Shown here: piece after piece, positions 62,914-64,000 of the stretch
How the letters are laid out: the number at the start of each line of letters is the position of its first letter
Numbering within the stretch: position 1 is the first letter of the stretch
Source of the DNA: Truepera sp965215315
GTDB taxonomy: Bacteria > Deinococcota > Deinococci > Deinococcales > Trueperaceae
Length of the DNA stretch: 64,000 bases
Reading direction: 5' to 3'
NCBI GenBank assembly: GCA_965215315.1
Contig: CBDCDB010000008.1
Span: 620,001 to 684,000 of the forward strand
The notes under the pieces: model-generated
Told to the model about the DNA's origin: nothing
Seen by the model: only the letters and a program-made list of their open reading frames with translations
Database searches by the model: none
Translations under genes and position numbers: made by a program

Positions 62914-63362
62914 TATTGACCCTCCGGTAAGAAATCTTCGCTTAGGGTTTGCTCGAGGCTATAAGGACTCGTTTCAGGAAAAGCGGTCAGCGGCAGTCGC
63001 GTTTGAACTGCAGCTCGTTTACGGGCGAGTCTGTAAAGGTCAGCTAATTCGGTCTCTGCATGAAGCCTTAAGCTCTTACTAACGCGAAAGTCTCGAGCTA
63101 AACGCCCACGGTGCTCGAGCAAGGTGTCCGTCCAGCTTCGGCTCCGTTTTAAGGGTTGAAACTGATATTTGAGCAGGTGAATAAGAACGACGCTTAGGTC
63201 GCTTTCGACCACACGCCGCTGGCTCCGTCCGATATCATCAACCTCCTCAGCCAAATTCTCCAAGTCAAGCTCACCCACGCGTCCCTGACGCAAGAGTTCG
63301 GCTTGATGCTCGAGCCACAGCACGAAGTCTTCTTCATAAGTTGGTTTCGCTAAGGTATCCAT
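62913..63362 (-). CDS. DUF29 protein
   Basis: About 149 aa from the ATG at 63362 (MDTLAKPTYEEDFVLWLEHQ). All-helical DUF29 family protein, with ENLAEEVDDIGRSQRR and LLKYQFQP. DUF29 genes are often tied to IS elements or to cyanobacteria-like genomes, and their role is unknown. Placed between preT and preA with no gap on the preA side. Confidence 0.85.
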   Translation of the reverse strand: MDTLAKPTYEEDFVLWLEHQAELLRQGRVGELDLENLAEEVDDIGRSQRRVVESDLSVVLIHLLKYQFQPLKRSRSWTDTLLEHRGRLARDFRVSKSLRLHAETELADLYRLARKRAAVQTRLPLTAFPETSPYSLEQTLSEDFLPEGQ

Positions 63363-63390
63363 AGACCAGTGTAATCCAAACTGATGACGT

Positions 63391-64000
63391 TTAGTCAGCA
63401 GCAAGTGCGGGAGAAAGCTGGGCGTGGATACTCTGCGCCGCAATTTTGCCGTCTTGCGTCGCGGTCACGGTCATCGCCTCGCCGGTGGCGCGGATACAGT
63501 CGCCACCCGCAAAGATTTTGGGGTTCGCGGTTCGCAATCCTTCGTCTACGCTGAGATAACCGCGTTCTTGCTCTAAGCCGAAATGCGCGTAAAGGTCAAA
63601 GCGTTTCTCTTGCCCGATAGCCTTGATAACCTGGTCACAGGGAATAATAAATTCACTGCCCGGAACAGGTTCGGGGAGTGCGCGTCCGTCCGGCCCCGGT
63701 GGGCCGAGTTCTACGCGGAGGCACTCCAAACCCGTTACCCGCCCGTCACCCAAAACCCGTACCGGCTGACTGAAAAAGCGAAATTCCACGCCCTCATGCT
63801 TGATGAAACTGTATTCAAAGTCGTAAGCCGTCATCTGGTCTTCGCCGCGCCGGTACGCGAGCGTCACCCGCTCCGCGCCCAAGCGTTTGGCAATGGTCGC
63901 CGCGTCGATGGCTGTGTTGCCCGCCCCGATAACTGCGACTTGCCGTCCGACGGGAAGCGCTTGCAACCGCTCCAACCCGTCTTTTTCGGCAAGTTTGGTT
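63391..64000 (-). CDS. preT: PreT, dihydropyrimidine dehydrogenase subunit (partial)
   Basis: C-terminal part only; the gene continues beyond the window end. GltD-like flavoprotein: VAVIGAGNTAIDAATIAKRLGA (NAD(P) Rossmann loop), RVTLAYRRGEDQMTAY, CDQVIKAIGQEKRF and AGGDCIRATGEAMTVTATQDGK at the FAD end. It passes electrons from NAD(P)H to PreA. Stop at 63391; only 28 nt separate it from the DUF29 start. Confidence 0.9.
   Translation of the reverse strand, partial: TKLAEKDGLERLQALPVGRQVAVIGAGNTAIDAATIAKRLGAERVTLAYRRGEDQMTAYDFEYSFIKHEGVEFRFFSQPVRVLGDGRVTGLECLRVELGPPGPDGRALPEPVPGSEFIIPCDQVIKAIGQEKRFDLYAHFGLEQERGYLSVDEGLRTANPKIFAGGDCIRATGEAMTVTATQDGKIAAQSIHAQLSPALAAD

Noticed and set aside
1..64000. 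CRISPR array, prophage or integrative element
   Set aside because: No regularly spaced repeats, no integrase or phage structural genes; the mobile DNA is limited to insertion sequences.

Overview
The window looks like a chromosomal segment of a Gram-negative-type (outer-membrane), non-thermophile-like bacterium, most probably a member of the Deinococcota (Trueperales/Deinococcales side). This is inferred, not proven. Supporting signs are an MglA-type GTPase, an aqualysin-like secreted subtilase, an MqnP/UbiA-type prenyltransferase, lipoproteins and a beta-barrel-like protein, a pyrimidine ABC transporter with reductive pyrimidine catabolism, and many genes with a TANNNT box 5-7 nt before the start codon, as expected for leaderless mRNAs, which are common in Deinococcus. 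The palindrome CTCGAG is very abundant (22 copies counted in the first 10 kb), in genes, insertion sequences and intergenic hairpins alike.

Layout. 0.4-12.9 kb: MrfA-type repair helicase (-), a glycosyltransferase 2, then sqdB and an SqdX-like glycosyltransferase (sulfolipid headgroup synthesis), a two-domain GNAT, an astacin-like lipoprotein protease with a C7 frameshift in its signal peptide, a fasciclin lipoprotein, recN, a HIT protein and two small genes. 13.0-17.1 kb: an IS110 element with a candidate bridge-RNA region upstream, then a decayed secreted alpha-amylase (three frameshifts, two in-frame stops). 17.3-29.1 kb: a family-4-type uracil-DNA glycosylase without any cysteine, DUF1844, dtd, a subtilase, a MerA/Lpd-like flavoprotein, acetyltransferases, an ABA4-like membrane protein, a sugar-phosphate transferase, YigZ, a P-loop kinase, cysS, a broken transglutaminase-like gene and an outer-membrane-like lipoprotein.

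29.1-37.8 kb is an insertion-sequence hot spot. Two identical inverted copies of an IS630-type element (ISA) bracket a tRNA-Asp-Phe-Thr operon, ubiA/mqnP, pgi and a second IS630-type element (ISB). They are followed by a truncated third IS630-type element, an IS701 element and an IS3 remnant. 37.8-53.6 kb: gcvT, mglA, rbsK, a methyltransferase, leuB, a split Mrr-like restriction enzyme, a gene-fragment junction (DUF1810), a photolyase, carA, three formylglycine-type sulfatases and a methyltransferase.

53.7-64.0 kb (all minus strand) is a pyrimidine-use block: preT (cut by the window end), a DUF29 gene, preA, a cupin, an AbrB/PIN toxin-antitoxin pair, dihydropyrimidinase, an unknown small gene and a four-gene ABC importer. 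PreTA reduces uracil/thymine, dihydropyrimidinase opens the ring, and the importer probably brings the pyrimidine in. One permease of this importer carries a roughly 350-residue extracytoplasmic repeat domain that I do not know from this transporter family. It is the best candidate here for something undescribed.
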